DNA of 64,000 nt from Candidatus Hinthialibacter antarcticus (lineage in GTDB: Bacteria; Hinthialibacterota; Hinthialibacteria; Hinthialibacterales; Hinthialibacteraceae). This document shows positions 34,030 to 42,807 of this stretch, piece after piece; the first letter of the stretch is position 1, and every line of letters starts with the position of its first letter. The translations under genes were made by a program, and so were the position numbers. The stretch lies in assembly GCA_030765645.1 (NCBI GenBank), contig JAVCCE010000001.1:1-64000 (forward strand), in the 5' to 3' direction. Below the pieces are notes generated by a model. The model saw nothing but the letters and a program-made list of their open reading frames with translations, searched no databases and was not told the origin of the DNA.

Positions 34030-34611
34030 CTACTTCCCAACCAACGTATCGTTACAGGGAAACGAGATTCTCGGCCCGACGCGAACCAGGTCGCCAAAAC
34101 TTCTCAAGCCATTCGAGGCGTCATACGAATACACATTGCCATACGAATTCAGCCCGTCCGGCCCGGCGCTGGAGAGGCGCCATTCTGCGCATCGGCGCGA
34201 AGGCGGCAGGAGCGTTGCGCCCGCGAACAGAATCGTGCCCCGTGATTCGACGTAATCGTAGGTTGTATAGCCTGCATTTTGGTCTTCGACGACGCGCGCG
34301 CCGGGAGGGCCGAAAATGAACGGGTCTTGCGGGACAGAAGAGATATACGCAATCGGCGTCGTCAGTGGATAAAACCGCCGGGGCAACGGCGTGATCGAAT
34401 TTCCCGACGAGTCTAACCAATACGGATAATGGTTATTGTCCATCCGGTACATTTCCAACGCGGTATCCAGCGTCTTCATCTCAGATTGCGCATTGGCAAT
34501 TTTAGCCCGAACTTGCGCGTTCAAAAAATTCGGCACCGCAATCGCAGCCAATATTCCAATAATGGCGACGACAATGAGCAACTCGATTAACGTGAATCCA
34601 GAATTTTTCAT
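34030..34611 (-). CDS. Type II secretion/type IV pilin-like protein
   Basis: A 193-residue pseudopilin. The leader MKNSG is cut before Phe in FTLIELLIVVAIIGILAAIA, giving an N-methylated mature protein with the hydrophobic assembly helix. The mature head has NAQSEMKTLDTALEMYRMDN and a globular domain ending FSCN-like with two cysteines. This layout is characteristic of large pilin-like families in uncultured lineages. No secretion ATPase or peptidase gene is nearby. A GTG at 34623 is an alternative start. Confidence 0.88.
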   Translation of the reverse strand: MKNSGFTLIELLIVVAIIGILAAIAVPNFLNAQVRAKIANAQSEMKTLDTALEMYRMDNNHYPYWLDSSGNSITPLPRRFYPLTTPIAYISSVPQDPFIFGPPGARVVEDQNAGYTTYDYVESRGTILFAGATLLPPSRRCAEWRLSSAGPDGLNSYGNVYSYDASNGLRSFGDLVRVGPRISFPCNDTLVGK

Positions 34612-34875
34612 TTTAAAAATCACTCGATTTCCCAGTCCAGAATTAAAGACGGCTTCACAAGCCTAGAGAGCCATTAAACACATCGGCAAGATGAAATAGT
34701 AAACGATCCATACCACTTCGGTCATTTCACGTTGGTCTCAAAAATACCATATCAAAAATTTGATTACAACATAAATACCGAATACTTTGCATTGCGTGAG
34801 GTTTTGAATTGACAAACCCAAATTGATTGCAGACAATCAAGGCGGGAAATTAAATCTTTATTGGTTGAAGCCTCA

Positions 34876-37821
34876 ATGAATTTACAGCGTTTGAATCAAC
34901 CAACTTTGCTCGTACTGATTGTGTTGTGCGCCTATTGCATTGGGTATGCGTATATTTCTCAGATTTACGCCCAGTATCCGAAACAACCCAATACGCATCT
35001 GACTGCGTTTACGCCAACGCCGTCCGACACGCCAACGCCACCAGACGGGCCGACTCAAACACCAACGCCGACGCTTACATCAACCTCGACGCCTGCGCCC
35101 ACGTTCACACCGACCGTATCACCTGTTCCGCAACCAACCGCGACGCATACGCCTGTTCCTCTGCCAACCAGCACGGCAACCCCGCTTCCAGCGCCGCCAA
35201 CAAACACGCAAACGCCAACCTGGACGCCCGCGCCGACAGTCACGAAAATCCCAACGCCTGCGCCGACGCTCCCGCCAGAGCCAACAGCGACAACGACGCC
35301 CACGTCGGCTCCATCACTCACGCCTACCATGCCGCCCATCGCGACGCATACGCCGCCGCCTACAGCGACCCGTATTGCGACCGAAACCCATACGCCTGCG
35401 CCAACAGCGACAAACGCCCCAACAGACACGCCAACTCCTCAAGCAACTGTCACTTTGACTCCGACGGCTACGCTGACGCCCTCGCCAACACCACGCCCAA
35501 CAGACACGCCGGTCCCGACCCAAACACCAGCGCCAACAATGACGCCAACTTTTACGCCAACCCCGGCGCTGACTCAGAACCGCCCGGTGTTGATTCCAAA
35601 CCAACACCCGTTGTATGAAGTTTCACGCTTCCAATTGTTTCTCATTCAGATCAAAGCGTTCGACGCAGACCGCGACGAAGTCACTTTCCGTATTGAACCA
35701 GCGGACGCTGTGTTCGGCGTCATTGAAACGAAGAACGCGTTAACTTCGGGCGTTGATTTTTTTCTTCAAACCCAATCGCAGCCAGGCGATTATCAAATTA
35801 CGATTTTTGCCAGCGACGGCATTTTTGAAGTCCAGCAAGAATTGACCTATCGCATTCTTGCAGAGCCGCCGACGCAAACCCCAACTTCAATAGCAACCGC
35901 AACGCCGCAGCCGACGGCGACGCCCACTCTCATTGCAACCGAAACGCCTTCGCCGACAACGCGCCCCACCATCACGCCTCTACCAACGCTGACGCCAACA
36001 AATACGCCGCAACCCACTCGCACCGCGACCCCGACAACGACCCTTACGCTCACGCAGACGCCGTTGCCGCCGCAAGCGCCAGTAGCGCTGCCGTTGCCTG
36101 ACTTACGCATTTTGCTCAACGAAACCGGAACCGCCTTGCTTGATTTAGACGACTACGCCCGGGACGCCGACACGCCGCGCGAAAGGCTGACATGGAACGC
36201 GCGTCCGCTCTCGGACGGCCTGCGGCTTTCGATTGACGCCGCGAACCAGTTGTACGTAGAAGCGCCGCGCCGGGCCGGATCGTTTCAAGCGCAACTCACT
36301 TTATCGGACGGCGTCTCCAGCATCAGCCAAGACATCGTCATTAAAATTTCAAGTTTCCGGCTGGGCGACTTTTACCAAATGCCCCCGATTTCGCTTTCAT
36401 CCAACGAAACATACCTCACGCCATATTCCCTATTCGACGGCATTGAGCCAGACGGTTTTCCGACGGAACGCATCGCCTGGGAAATTATCGAACCGCTCGC
36501 TGATGGACTCGAACACATACGCGTCTTAGACAACGGGCGGGTTGAAATCATCGCGCGAGACGAGCCGCCCCGGCAGCCAATTATTCTGCCCATCATTGCG
36601 AAGTTGCATCCAACGCCGACGCTGCCGCCGTCACCAACGATCACGCCGACATCATCTCCGACGCCAACGCAAAAACCAACGCGCCCAACGCCGACGCCTG
36701 CCATCATCGCGCAGTTATGCGGCCGGCAACTCGCGTTTTCAAAACAGAATGAGATAGAAGTCGGCGCCGCGCCCTACGAAATGGCGTGGGCCGATGTGAA
36801 CCGCGACGGGCGCGTTGACTATCTCACCGCCAACTACGGCGAGGCAAACGCAACCCTGCTGCTCAGCAATGAGAGCAATTCATACGACGCGCAATCTCTA
36901 CCAAGCGGCGAAGGCTGCTTGAATGTCGCGCTCGACGACTTGAATGACGACGGCCTGACCGACGCGGTCTTGCTGGGCGGGTACGACTCGACGCTGACCT
37001 ACTATCAAGCGAACGCGTCTGGGTTCGAGGCGCCGGTGCAATGGTCCCTGCCGGAACTGATCTACCTGCCCGAAGAGCGCTTCGAGCGAGCGCGCATTCG
37101 GCTCATCACTGCCGGGCGTTTTTTTCAAGGCGGCCCCAAATGCCTTGCGGTTGCGTTATCAAACCAAATTATTTTCTACCAAAACCGGGACGGCGCGTTG
37201 ACTCCAATCGAGACGCTTACCGTCCCCTTCTTTGTGACGCAACTCGTAGCGGCCGACCTCGACGGCGACGGCATGGATGAACTACTGGCGGCGCACGCCG
37301 ACCCGGAACGCATGATCGCTTACCGTTTTTTTGAACGAAGCGCAGAGATCATTGTGGAGCACCCGCTCAGCCTCAACTTTTTTGGCAACGACCCCCAAGA
37401 CATCCTAACGGCGGACATAAACCGCGACGGTCTGCCCGACATGGCGGGGCTTACCTTCAATCGTGAAATTCACACCCTGCTCAGCCCCGATTATTCACCC
37501 ATCGTTTTTGAAGAACCCGTTTCAATGATCGTCAACGATTTTGAAGCGGGCGATTTTGACCGCGACGGCGAGTTAGAATATATCCTGGCAGGGTTTGACG
37601 TTGAGACCCAACAAAGTTCACTGGCGATTGTTTGCGGCGAGGAGCAAGCCGTCTTCACCAAAATTATTCCCATTCCAATTTCGCAATCGTTTCCGGTCGG
37701 GCAACAATTCACCATCGCCGCGACCGACTTCAACGGCGATGGATGGACGGACGCCGTCTTATTAGACAGCATCGCCAACCGGCTGGTCTTTTTCGCCAAT
37801 GTCACGCCCAACCAGCCGTAA
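34876..37821 (+). CDS. Large Thr-Pro-rich surface protein with FG-GAP/VCBS-type repeats
   Basis: A 981-residue exported protein with a membrane/signal helix at residues 8-30. Three Thr/Pro-rich linkers (about 48-233, 330-400 and 577-610) separate cadherin-like or Ig-like domains (235-330, 400-575). Residues 615-978 hold six calcium-type repeats of the FG-GAP/integrin kind: DVNRDGRVD, DLNDDGLTD, DLDGDGMDE, DINRDGLPD, DFDRDGELE and DFNGDGWTD. It should be an extended, stalk-borne adhesin or binding protein. The codon bias of the Thr-Pro stretch keeps other frames open too. An earlier TTG at 34861 is possible. Confidence 0.85.
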   Translation: MNLQRLNQPTLLVLIVLCAYCIGYAYISQIYAQYPKQPNTHLTAFTPTPSDTPTPPDGPTQTPTPTLTSTSTPAPTFTPTVSPVPQPTATHTPVPLPTSTATPLPAPPTNTQTPTWTPAPTVTKIPTPAPTLPPEPTATTTPTSAPSLTPTMPPIATHTPPPTATRIATETHTPAPTATNAPTDTPTPQATVTLTPTATLTPSPTPRPTDTPVPTQTPAPTMTPTFTPTPALTQNRPVLIPNQHPLYEVSRFQLFLIQIKAFDADRDEVTFRIEPADAVFGVIETKNALTSGVDFFLQTQSQPGDYQITIFASDGIFEVQQELTYRILAEPPTQTPTSIATATPQPTATPTLIATETPSPTTRPTITPLPTLTPTNTPQPTRTATPTTTLTLTQTPLPPQAPVALPLPDLRILLNETGTALLDLDDYARDADTPRERLTWNARPLSDGLRLSIDAANQLYVEAPRRAGSFQAQLTLSDGVSSISQDIVIKISSFRLGDFYQMPPISLSSNETYLTPYSLFDGIEPDGFPTERIAWEIIEPLADGLEHIRVLDNGRVEIIARDEPPRQPIILPIIAKLHPTPTLPPSPTITPTSSPTPTQKPTRPTPTPAIIAQLCGRQLAFSKQNEIEVGAAPYEMAWADVNRDGRVDYLTANYGEANATLLLSNESNSYDAQSLPSGEGCLNVALDDLNDDGLTDAVLLGGYDSTLTYYQANASGFEAPVQWSLPELIYLPEERFERARIRLITAGRFFQGGPKCLAVALSNQIIFYQNRDGALTPIETLTVPFFVTQLVAADLDGDGMDELLAAHADPERMIAYRFFERSAEIIVEHPLSLNFFGNDPQDILTADINRDGLPDMAGLTFNREIHTLLSPDYSPIVFEEPVSMIVNDFEAGDFDRDGELEYILAGFDVETQQSSLAIVCGEEQAVFTKIIPIPISQSFPVGQQFTIAATDFNGDGWTDAVLLDSIANRLVFFANVTPNQP

Positions 37822-37938
37822 CAGCTTCGCGGCGGGCGCGGCGCCACTACAATGGGAGCAATCCATCACAAAAAAAGCCTCAATCAATGTGGACGAAATT
37901 GCAGCACCGAACATAGAATGGTCAATGGAAGTGTTTCG

Positions 37939-38847
37939 ATGAATGAAGAACACCGGTCAGGTTTTGTTGCATTAATAGGCCGCCCCAACGTGGGCAAATC
38001 GACCCTATTGAACAGCGTGTTAGAACACAAACTCGCGGCGGTGTCGCCCCACGCCCAAACCACCCGCAACCGCATCTTCGGCATTTTTGACCGCACCGAC
38101 TGCCAAATCGTCTTTCAAGATACGCCGGGCATCCTTACTCCAAAAGACAAGATGCACGACTTCATGCTGCATGAAGCCGACAATGCGCTCAACGATTGCG
38201 ACCTCGCCGTGTGGATCATCGACGGCCTCAAAGGGCTGACCGAAGCCGAACGCAGCCTGACCATGAAAGCGCTCAAAGACCGCAGCATCCCGTTGATTGT
38301 TGTATTCAACAAAATGGACGCCGTACCGATGGACAAACGCGAGGTCTTTCAAGAATACGAAAAGGAAATCAGCGAACTCAAACCGGTCAGCATTCATTAT
38401 ATCGCGGCGCTTCATTACGACGGCGTCGCTGACCTTCTCAACGAAATCATTTCGCGGATGCCTTACGGGCCAAAATTTTTCCCGTCCGAACAACTCAGCG
38501 ACCGCACCCAGCGTTTTTTCGTCGAAGAGACCATCCGCGAGAAAGCATTTTTACTGCTGCATGACGAATTGCCGTATTCATTGGCGGTAAAAATTGAGAC
38601 GATGAAAGAGCGCGACAATGGGGTGACCTACATCCAGGCGGCGCTGCACGTCGAACGCGACTCGCAGAAAGGCATCGTCCTCGGCAAGCGGGGCAGCATG
38701 ATAAAAGCCATCGGCGCCCAGGCGCGCGAAGAACTCGAACAGATGTTGGAATGCAAGGTGTTTCTTGAATTGTGGGTGAAAGTAACCCCCAAATGGCGCA
38801 AACAACCCAGCCGACTGCGCGAATTTGGCTATACAGACCAAGGCTAA
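37939..38847 (+). CDS. era: GTPase Era
   Basis: A 302-residue GTPase that binds 16S rRNA during small-subunit assembly. G motifs are visible: GRPNVGKSTLLN (G1), a switch region with AVSPHAQTTRNRIFGIF, DTPGIL (G3), FNKMDA (G4), and the C-terminal KH domain with GIVLGKRGSMIKAIGAQAREEL. The start ATG 37939 is preceded by GGAAG and gives the normal family length; an upstream frame from 37852 would add 29 residues. Confidence 0.95.
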   Translation: MNEEHRSGFVALIGRPNVGKSTLLNSVLEHKLAAVSPHAQTTRNRIFGIFDRTDCQIVFQDTPGILTPKDKMHDFMLHEADNALNDCDLAVWIIDGLKGLTEAERSLTMKALKDRSIPLIVVFNKMDAVPMDKREVFQEYEKEISELKPVSIHYIAALHYDGVADLLNEIISRMPYGPKFFPSEQLSDRTQRFFVEETIREKAFLLLHDELPYSLAVKIETMKERDNGVTYIQAALHVERDSQKGIVLGKRGSMIKAIGAQAREELEQMLECKVFLELWVKVTPKWRKQPSRLREFGYTDQG

Positions 38848-38971
38848 CTTGCTTAAAATCCTCATTTTGGAGGCCAATAAGTTATCCTATTGAAATATCT
38901 AATCCTAAGCCCTCTCCCTTCACAACCAAAGCAAAAGGTTCGCTTGTAAGTCGTATTCTCTAGAAAACGTA

Positions 38972-38999
38972 TTGACAATCGCGTGAATTTCTCTAAACT
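38972..38999 (+). promoter_or_regulatory. Candidate promoter of the pilin-like gene
   Basis: TTGACA at 38972-38977 and TAAACT at 38994-38999 are spaced by 16 bases, about 79 bases ahead of the pilin-like ATG at 39078. Confidence 0.45.
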
Positions 39000-39077
39000 T
39001 CATAGTCAGGTGTATTTTATTATGACGGATGTATCACCAGGGCATAACGCGCCATAGAAGTCACGGGGAGGTGACGG

Positions 39078-39662
39078 ATGCCCATAAAGCCAGCGTTCTC
39101 CGCAATTGAGCTGCTGATCGTTGCGGGTATCACTGCGATTCTGGTAGCGATTGCCGTACCGGGATATCTTGACGCGAAGGTTCGCGCCGAGGTAGTCGAC
39201 GTGCGGGTATCGCTCAACCAAATCAGCAATGCGCTGTTGCAATACCACTTGGAACAAAGCGATTTTCCTGAGTCACCTACATACGATAACCCAAAACCGC
39301 TCAATCGTCTGATAAAAACCGAACTTTTAACCCAAGAGCCAACCGACCGCTTCAAACAAGGGCTTTCCGGCTTGGGCGGCTTATATTCCAATTCGGTTCT
39401 TGGCTATGATTATGTAAACCCGACCGATAATCGGTTTGTGTTCTTCCATGCGTCGAACATGGCGAAATCGTCGGGAAGTTCCGCCTATCGGACAAAGAAA
39501 TACTGGTTCATGCACAGCATCGGGCCAGACCAAACCGACTACCGCGATGAAGGGCTGGGGCGCTTGTCAGGCGTTGGCAACGAACTCGGCATCGTTGAAT
39601 ATGACCCGACCAACGGCACCTTCAGCCTGGGCGAGATCACCCGCACCCAGATTGGCGGGTAA
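39078..39662 (+). CDS. Pilin-like protein with atypical leader
   Basis: A 194-residue protein. The hydrophobic N-terminus AFSAIELLIVAGITAILVA has the pilin Glu+5 context, but the residue before the cleavage Phe is Ala instead of Gly and the FTLIELL block is FSAIELL. The following helix carries VRVSLNQISNALLQYHLEQ, the standard pseudopilin continuation, and the globular part has IGPDQTDYRDEGLG. A strong GGGGAGGTGACGG site precedes ATG 39078. Whether the leader peptidase processes it is open. Confidence 0.85.
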   Translation: MPIKPAFSAIELLIVAGITAILVAIAVPGYLDAKVRAEVVDVRVSLNQISNALLQYHLEQSDFPESPTYDNPKPLNRLIKTELLTQEPTDRFKQGLSGLGGLYSNSVLGYDYVNPTDNRFVFFHASNMAKSSGSSAYRTKKYWFMHSIGPDQTDYRDEGLGRLSGVGNELGIVEYDPTNGTFSLGEITRTQIGG

Positions 39663-39687
39663 GACAATCTTCGCAGCGAATCCTTGA

Positions 39688-39716
39688 AGCCGCCGGGCGC
39701 TCGCCTCGCGGCTTTA
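39688..39716 (+). terminator. Terminator after the pilin-like gene
   Basis: AAGCCGC (39688-39694) pairs with GCGGCTT (39707-39713), followed by a short T-rich stretch. It stands between the pilin-like gene and the MBL-fold gene. Confidence 0.5.
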
Positions 39717-39738
39717 TTATTTGGTTGAGGAAAAATTC

Positions 39739-40368
39739 ATGCTACAAACAATCACCTTGGCCGTTGGGCCACTGCAATCGAATTGCTATCTCCTGTTTGA
39801 CGACGAGACCCAAAACGCCGTTGTCATCGACCCCGGCGCAGACGGCCCGCAGATCGAAGCCGCCATTCGCGAACGGGGACTGACGCCGCTGATGGTGCTC
39901 AATACCCACGGGCACGGCGACCACATCGCCGCCAATGGACATATCAAAGACGCATTTGACGTTCCGTTGATGATTCACGGCGGCGACGCCCCCATGTTGA
40001 CCGACCCCGAAAAGAACCTGTCCATATTCCTTGGAACGCCCATTACATCGCCCGCCGCCGACCGCGAACTTAACGACGGCGACTCGCTCGAATTTGGCGA
40101 CCACGCCATCCGCGTCTATCACACTCCAGGGCACAGCCCCGGCGGCGTCTCGTTTTATATCGGGAACCTGTTGTTCCCCGGCGACGCATTGTTCAAGCAG
40201 TCGGTCGGACGCTCCGACCTGCCCGGCGCATCGCACGAAGTCCTCATTGCCGGCATTCGCAATCAACTCCTGGTGTTGCCGGACGATACTATCGTGTATC
40301 CAGGACATGGGCCAGCGACCACAATTGGCGACGAGAAACTGGATAATCCATTTCTGAATACGATATGA
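39739..40368 (+). CDS. MBL-fold metallohydrolase (glyoxalase II-like)
   Basis: A 209-residue metallo-beta-lactamase-fold hydrolase. The metal motif is NTHGHGDHIAANG (THxHxDH), with the later His in YHTPGHSPGG, Asp in FPGDALF and His in PGHGPAT. Small bacterial glyoxalase II-type thioesterases have this length and layout; the natural substrate is not certain. ATG 39739 has GAGG nine bases upstream. The stop overlaps the xerD start by four bases. Confidence 0.92.
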   Translation: MLQTITLAVGPLQSNCYLLFDDETQNAVVIDPGADGPQIEAAIRERGLTPLMVLNTHGHGDHIAANGHIKDAFDVPLMIHGGDAPMLTDPEKNLSIFLGTPITSPAADRELNDGDSLEFGDHAIRVYHTPGHSPGGVSFYIGNLLFPGDALFKQSVGRSDLPGASHEVLIAGIRNQLLVLPDDTIVYPGHGPATTIGDEKLDNPFLNTI

Positions 40369-41303
40369 ACTCGACTGCCGTTGAAACAAAACCCAAACCG
40401 CTGAATCGCTACGCGCGCGAGTTTCTCGACTACTTGCGCCTGGAGCGCGGTTCCGCCAAGGCAACGGTCGAAGCCTACCGTCGCGACTTGGTTCAGCATC
40501 TCAATGCGCTCAAAGAACAGAAAATCGCATTTCCTGAGGGCGTGACCTGTGAAGCGGTTTCGCAATTCTTCGATGCGCTTCTGATTGAGGGCGCCCGGCC
40601 TTCGACCCTGGCGCGTAAGACCTCTGCACTGCGGCGCTTTTATCAGTACATGTTGCAAGAGAAGTACATCAGCGAAGACCCCACCCGTTTGCTGCGCCGC
40701 TCCAGCGCGCCCAAGCGTTTCAAGGGAGCGCTCACCGCCGACGAGATGCAACGCCTGATCGACGCCACCGAGCAGGAACGCGACGACGCCCTGCGCCTGC
40801 GCGACCGCGCCATGATCGAACTGCTCTACGCCACGGGATTACGGGTGTCGGAACTGCTGGGGCTGCGGCCAGGCGACTTCAATTTCCAGTTCCGCTTTTT
40901 GCGCACCATCGGCAAAGGCGACAAAGAACGCCTGGCGCCGTTCCACGACGAGGCCGCCCGCAAGATCACCGAGTATCTCGAACACGGACGCCCGGTTTTG
41001 TGCGAGAAGAACAACGGCGAAACGCTGTTCGTCAATCGCTTTGGAAAAAAACTCAGCCGCATGGGCTTCTGGAAAATCCTACGCAAGTATGCGCTGTTGG
41101 CGGGCATCACTGCGGAACTCACCCCACACACGCTACGCCACACTTTCGCGACCCACATGCTGGAGAACGGCGCCGACCTGCGCTCGCTACAGGAACTTCT
41201 CGGCCACGCCAGCATCAACACCACCGAGATTTACACCCACCTCGACGAACGCCGCATGTCCGAACTCCACCAGCAATTCCATCCAAGAAATCGCAAAGGG
41301 TGA
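40365..41303 (+). CDS. xerD: Tyrosine recombinase XerC/XerD
   Basis: A 312-residue site-specific recombinase for resolving chromosome dimers at dif. It has the N-terminal core-binding domain (FLDYLRLERGSAKATVEAYR) and the catalytic residues in TGLRVSELLGL (Arg), GKGDKERL (Lys), HTLRHTFATH (His, Arg), LGHASINTTEIYTH (His and the nucleophilic Tyr). It overlaps the upstream MBL gene by four bases. No attC array or integron marker is near, so it is housekeeping, closer to XerD than to an integrase. Confidence 0.92.
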   Translation: MNSTAVETKPKPLNRYAREFLDYLRLERGSAKATVEAYRRDLVQHLNALKEQKIAFPEGVTCEAVSQFFDALLIEGARPSTLARKTSALRRFYQYMLQEKYISEDPTRLLRRSSAPKRFKGALTADEMQRLIDATEQERDDALRLRDRAMIELLYATGLRVSELLGLRPGDFNFQFRFLRTIGKGDKERLAPFHDEAARKITEYLEHGRPVLCEKNNGETLFVNRFGKKLSRMGFWKILRKYALLAGITAELTPHTLRHTFATHMLENGADLRSLQELLGHASINTTEIYTHLDERRMSELHQQFHPRNRKG

Positions 41304-41328
41304 ATTCAATATTGCAGATATTCAATGA

Positions 41329-42492
41329 TTATAATTTTCTGAATGGTAAAAAAGCGAGAATTGTTTCAGGCTTTGACCGATACCCTTTTTCGGTTTTTTC
41401 TATGATTCCTTTTTTGACCAAATCATCGAGATCACGCCGCAAAGTCAGTTCTTTCTTTGAGGCGTACAACCGCGCCACTGCGGGACTGATGTCAGTAATC
41501 TTTGACAACGGAACCTCTTCTGTAACTTTGCGCAAGTCATAAGCCAGTTGTTTTCGGCGACGTTTTACAGTCGTCTTTTGGTCAAGAAAACTTTGATGAA
41601 TATAATTCAACCAAGCAACATCCAACTGCTGCATGCGAATAAATGCGAGCTGTTCACAAAGACCATCAACAAACCCCTGCACCGCATACTGGATAAACGG
41701 AATTAAGTCGCCGCCGCTTTTACTGGTCTTGTCGAGTTCGCGATAATATTTTGCGCGGGTTTGGTTATAGTGATTGCTAAGAAGTTGCGCTGCGGGCGCA
41801 GGCACGCCATTTTCAAGTAGTATCTGAAACTCAAGCAATCGGGCGGTGCGTCCATTGCCGTCGCCGAAGGGGTGAACCCATGCAATGTACACATGTGCAA
41901 CGATGGCCTTGATTAAACCATACACAATTCGTTGATCGTCACTCGATATAAAGTCAGGCCCATTGATCCATTCACACATTTTCCGGGTGAGTTCTTCACA
42001 GTGTTTTGCGTCCGGCGCTTTATACTTACCAACACCAACTTCATGCGCGCGTATTTCACCGGGAACGACGCCTCCATCAATATCCAGTTTATTTAACACA
42101 AACGAATTATATTTTTTGATAAGCGCTGTATTAATCTCAATTGTTGCATTTTTACTTTTTCTTAATTCATCTTTAATCCAGTTGCAAGCATCAAGAACAT
42201 TATCAATTTCTTGACCAAGATACTCCTTCGACGGCGGCAGCGATTTTACATTCTCAATACGTTGCCGAACCTCATCGAGGGACAATGTATTCCCTTCAAT
42301 AGCCGTTGTTGCTTGAACGCCTTTTGCGAGATAGACCTGATGGAGGTCCCTAGCCGTATTTGGACGAAGAGGCACCCCAGCAATATGGTCACACTTTGAT
42401 TTTGCTTCACCAAGCGCCATCCACAACTGGGGCGGCGCATTATGAAGGTCTAAGTGAAACGTAATCCAGGAATGTGTTTTTTGATAAGTCAT
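41329..42492 (-). CDS. Fic family protein (AMP-transferase type, self-inhibited)
   Basis: A 387-residue Fic protein. The active loop is HPFGDGNGR (His207-Arg215), with all canonical residues for nucleotidyl transfer. An inhibitory helix motif TTAIEGN (residues 62-68) before the Fic core places it in the N-terminally self-inhibited class. The C-terminus (about 320-387) looks like a winged helix (LTLRRDLDDLVKKGIIEK). It lies in an AT-rich patch beside the XerD gene and may be acquired. The target protein is unknown. Confidence 0.92.
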   Translation of the reverse strand: MTYQKTHSWITFHLDLHNAPPQLWMALGEAKSKCDHIAGVPLRPNTARDLHQVYLAKGVQATTAIEGNTLSLDEVRQRIENVKSLPPSKEYLGQEIDNVLDACNWIKDELRKSKNATIEINTALIKKYNSFVLNKLDIDGGVVPGEIRAHEVGVGKYKAPDAKHCEELTRKMCEWINGPDFISSDDQRIVYGLIKAIVAHVYIAWVHPFGDGNGRTARLLEFQILLENGVPAPAAQLLSNHYNQTRAKYYRELDKTSKSGGDLIPFIQYAVQGFVDGLCEQLAFIRMQQLDVAWLNYIHQSFLDQKTTVKRRRKQLAYDLRKVTEEVPLSKITDISPAVARLYASKKELTLRRDLDDLVKKGIIEKTEKGYRSKPETILAFLPFRKL

Positions 42493-42807
42493 GTGAAATA
42501 AAAAATGATAACGATATCTCTATAATTTACAGTCTATTAAACCATATATTATACTAAAAATGATAACAAAACAATACGAAAAATAAAACACCTTGATATT
42601 ATCTCACATCGACTCAAGGGCTGTCGTCACTTCGCGACGCCTTGCCCTTGCCACCCACTGCTCAAAATAATTGAATAAATGGATTATTGACTTTAATAAA
42701 AATTGAGACAATTTAAAAATGCGCAAACAAAAGAGGGGTGCAGCGCACTGCACCCCTACGGTTGATTGAAATCAAAGAGCCAATATGCGGCTCCCCAGGA
42801 AACATCC
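42493..42807. other. AT-rich intergenic region between Fic and the oxidoreductase
   Basis: No gene is supported in these 315 bases. Immediately upstream of the Fic start it is very AT-rich and probably holds the Fic promoter. Its other end carries the oxidoreductase terminator described separately. Confidence 0.6.
42734..42757 (-). terminator. Terminator of the Tat-exported oxidoreductase
   Basis: AGGGGTGCAG (42734-42743) and CTGCACCCCT (42748-42757) are a perfect ten-base pair with a CGCA loop. On the minus strand a CTTTTGTTT tract follows. It lies about 50 bases past the oxidoreductase stop. Confidence 0.75.

Noticed and set aside
34926..35618. Long open frames overlapping the Thr-Pro region on both strands (for example 34926-35618 plus and 35055-35429 minus)
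   Set aside because: They arise from the repetitive ACG/CCA/GCG codons of the Thr-Pro stretch. Only the +1 frame continues into recognised domains and has a signal helix.
40365..41303. Integron or phage integrase reading of the tyrosine recombinase
   Set aside because: No attC sites, gene cassettes, phage genes or tRNA attachment site accompany it. Sequence and length fit housekeeping XerD.
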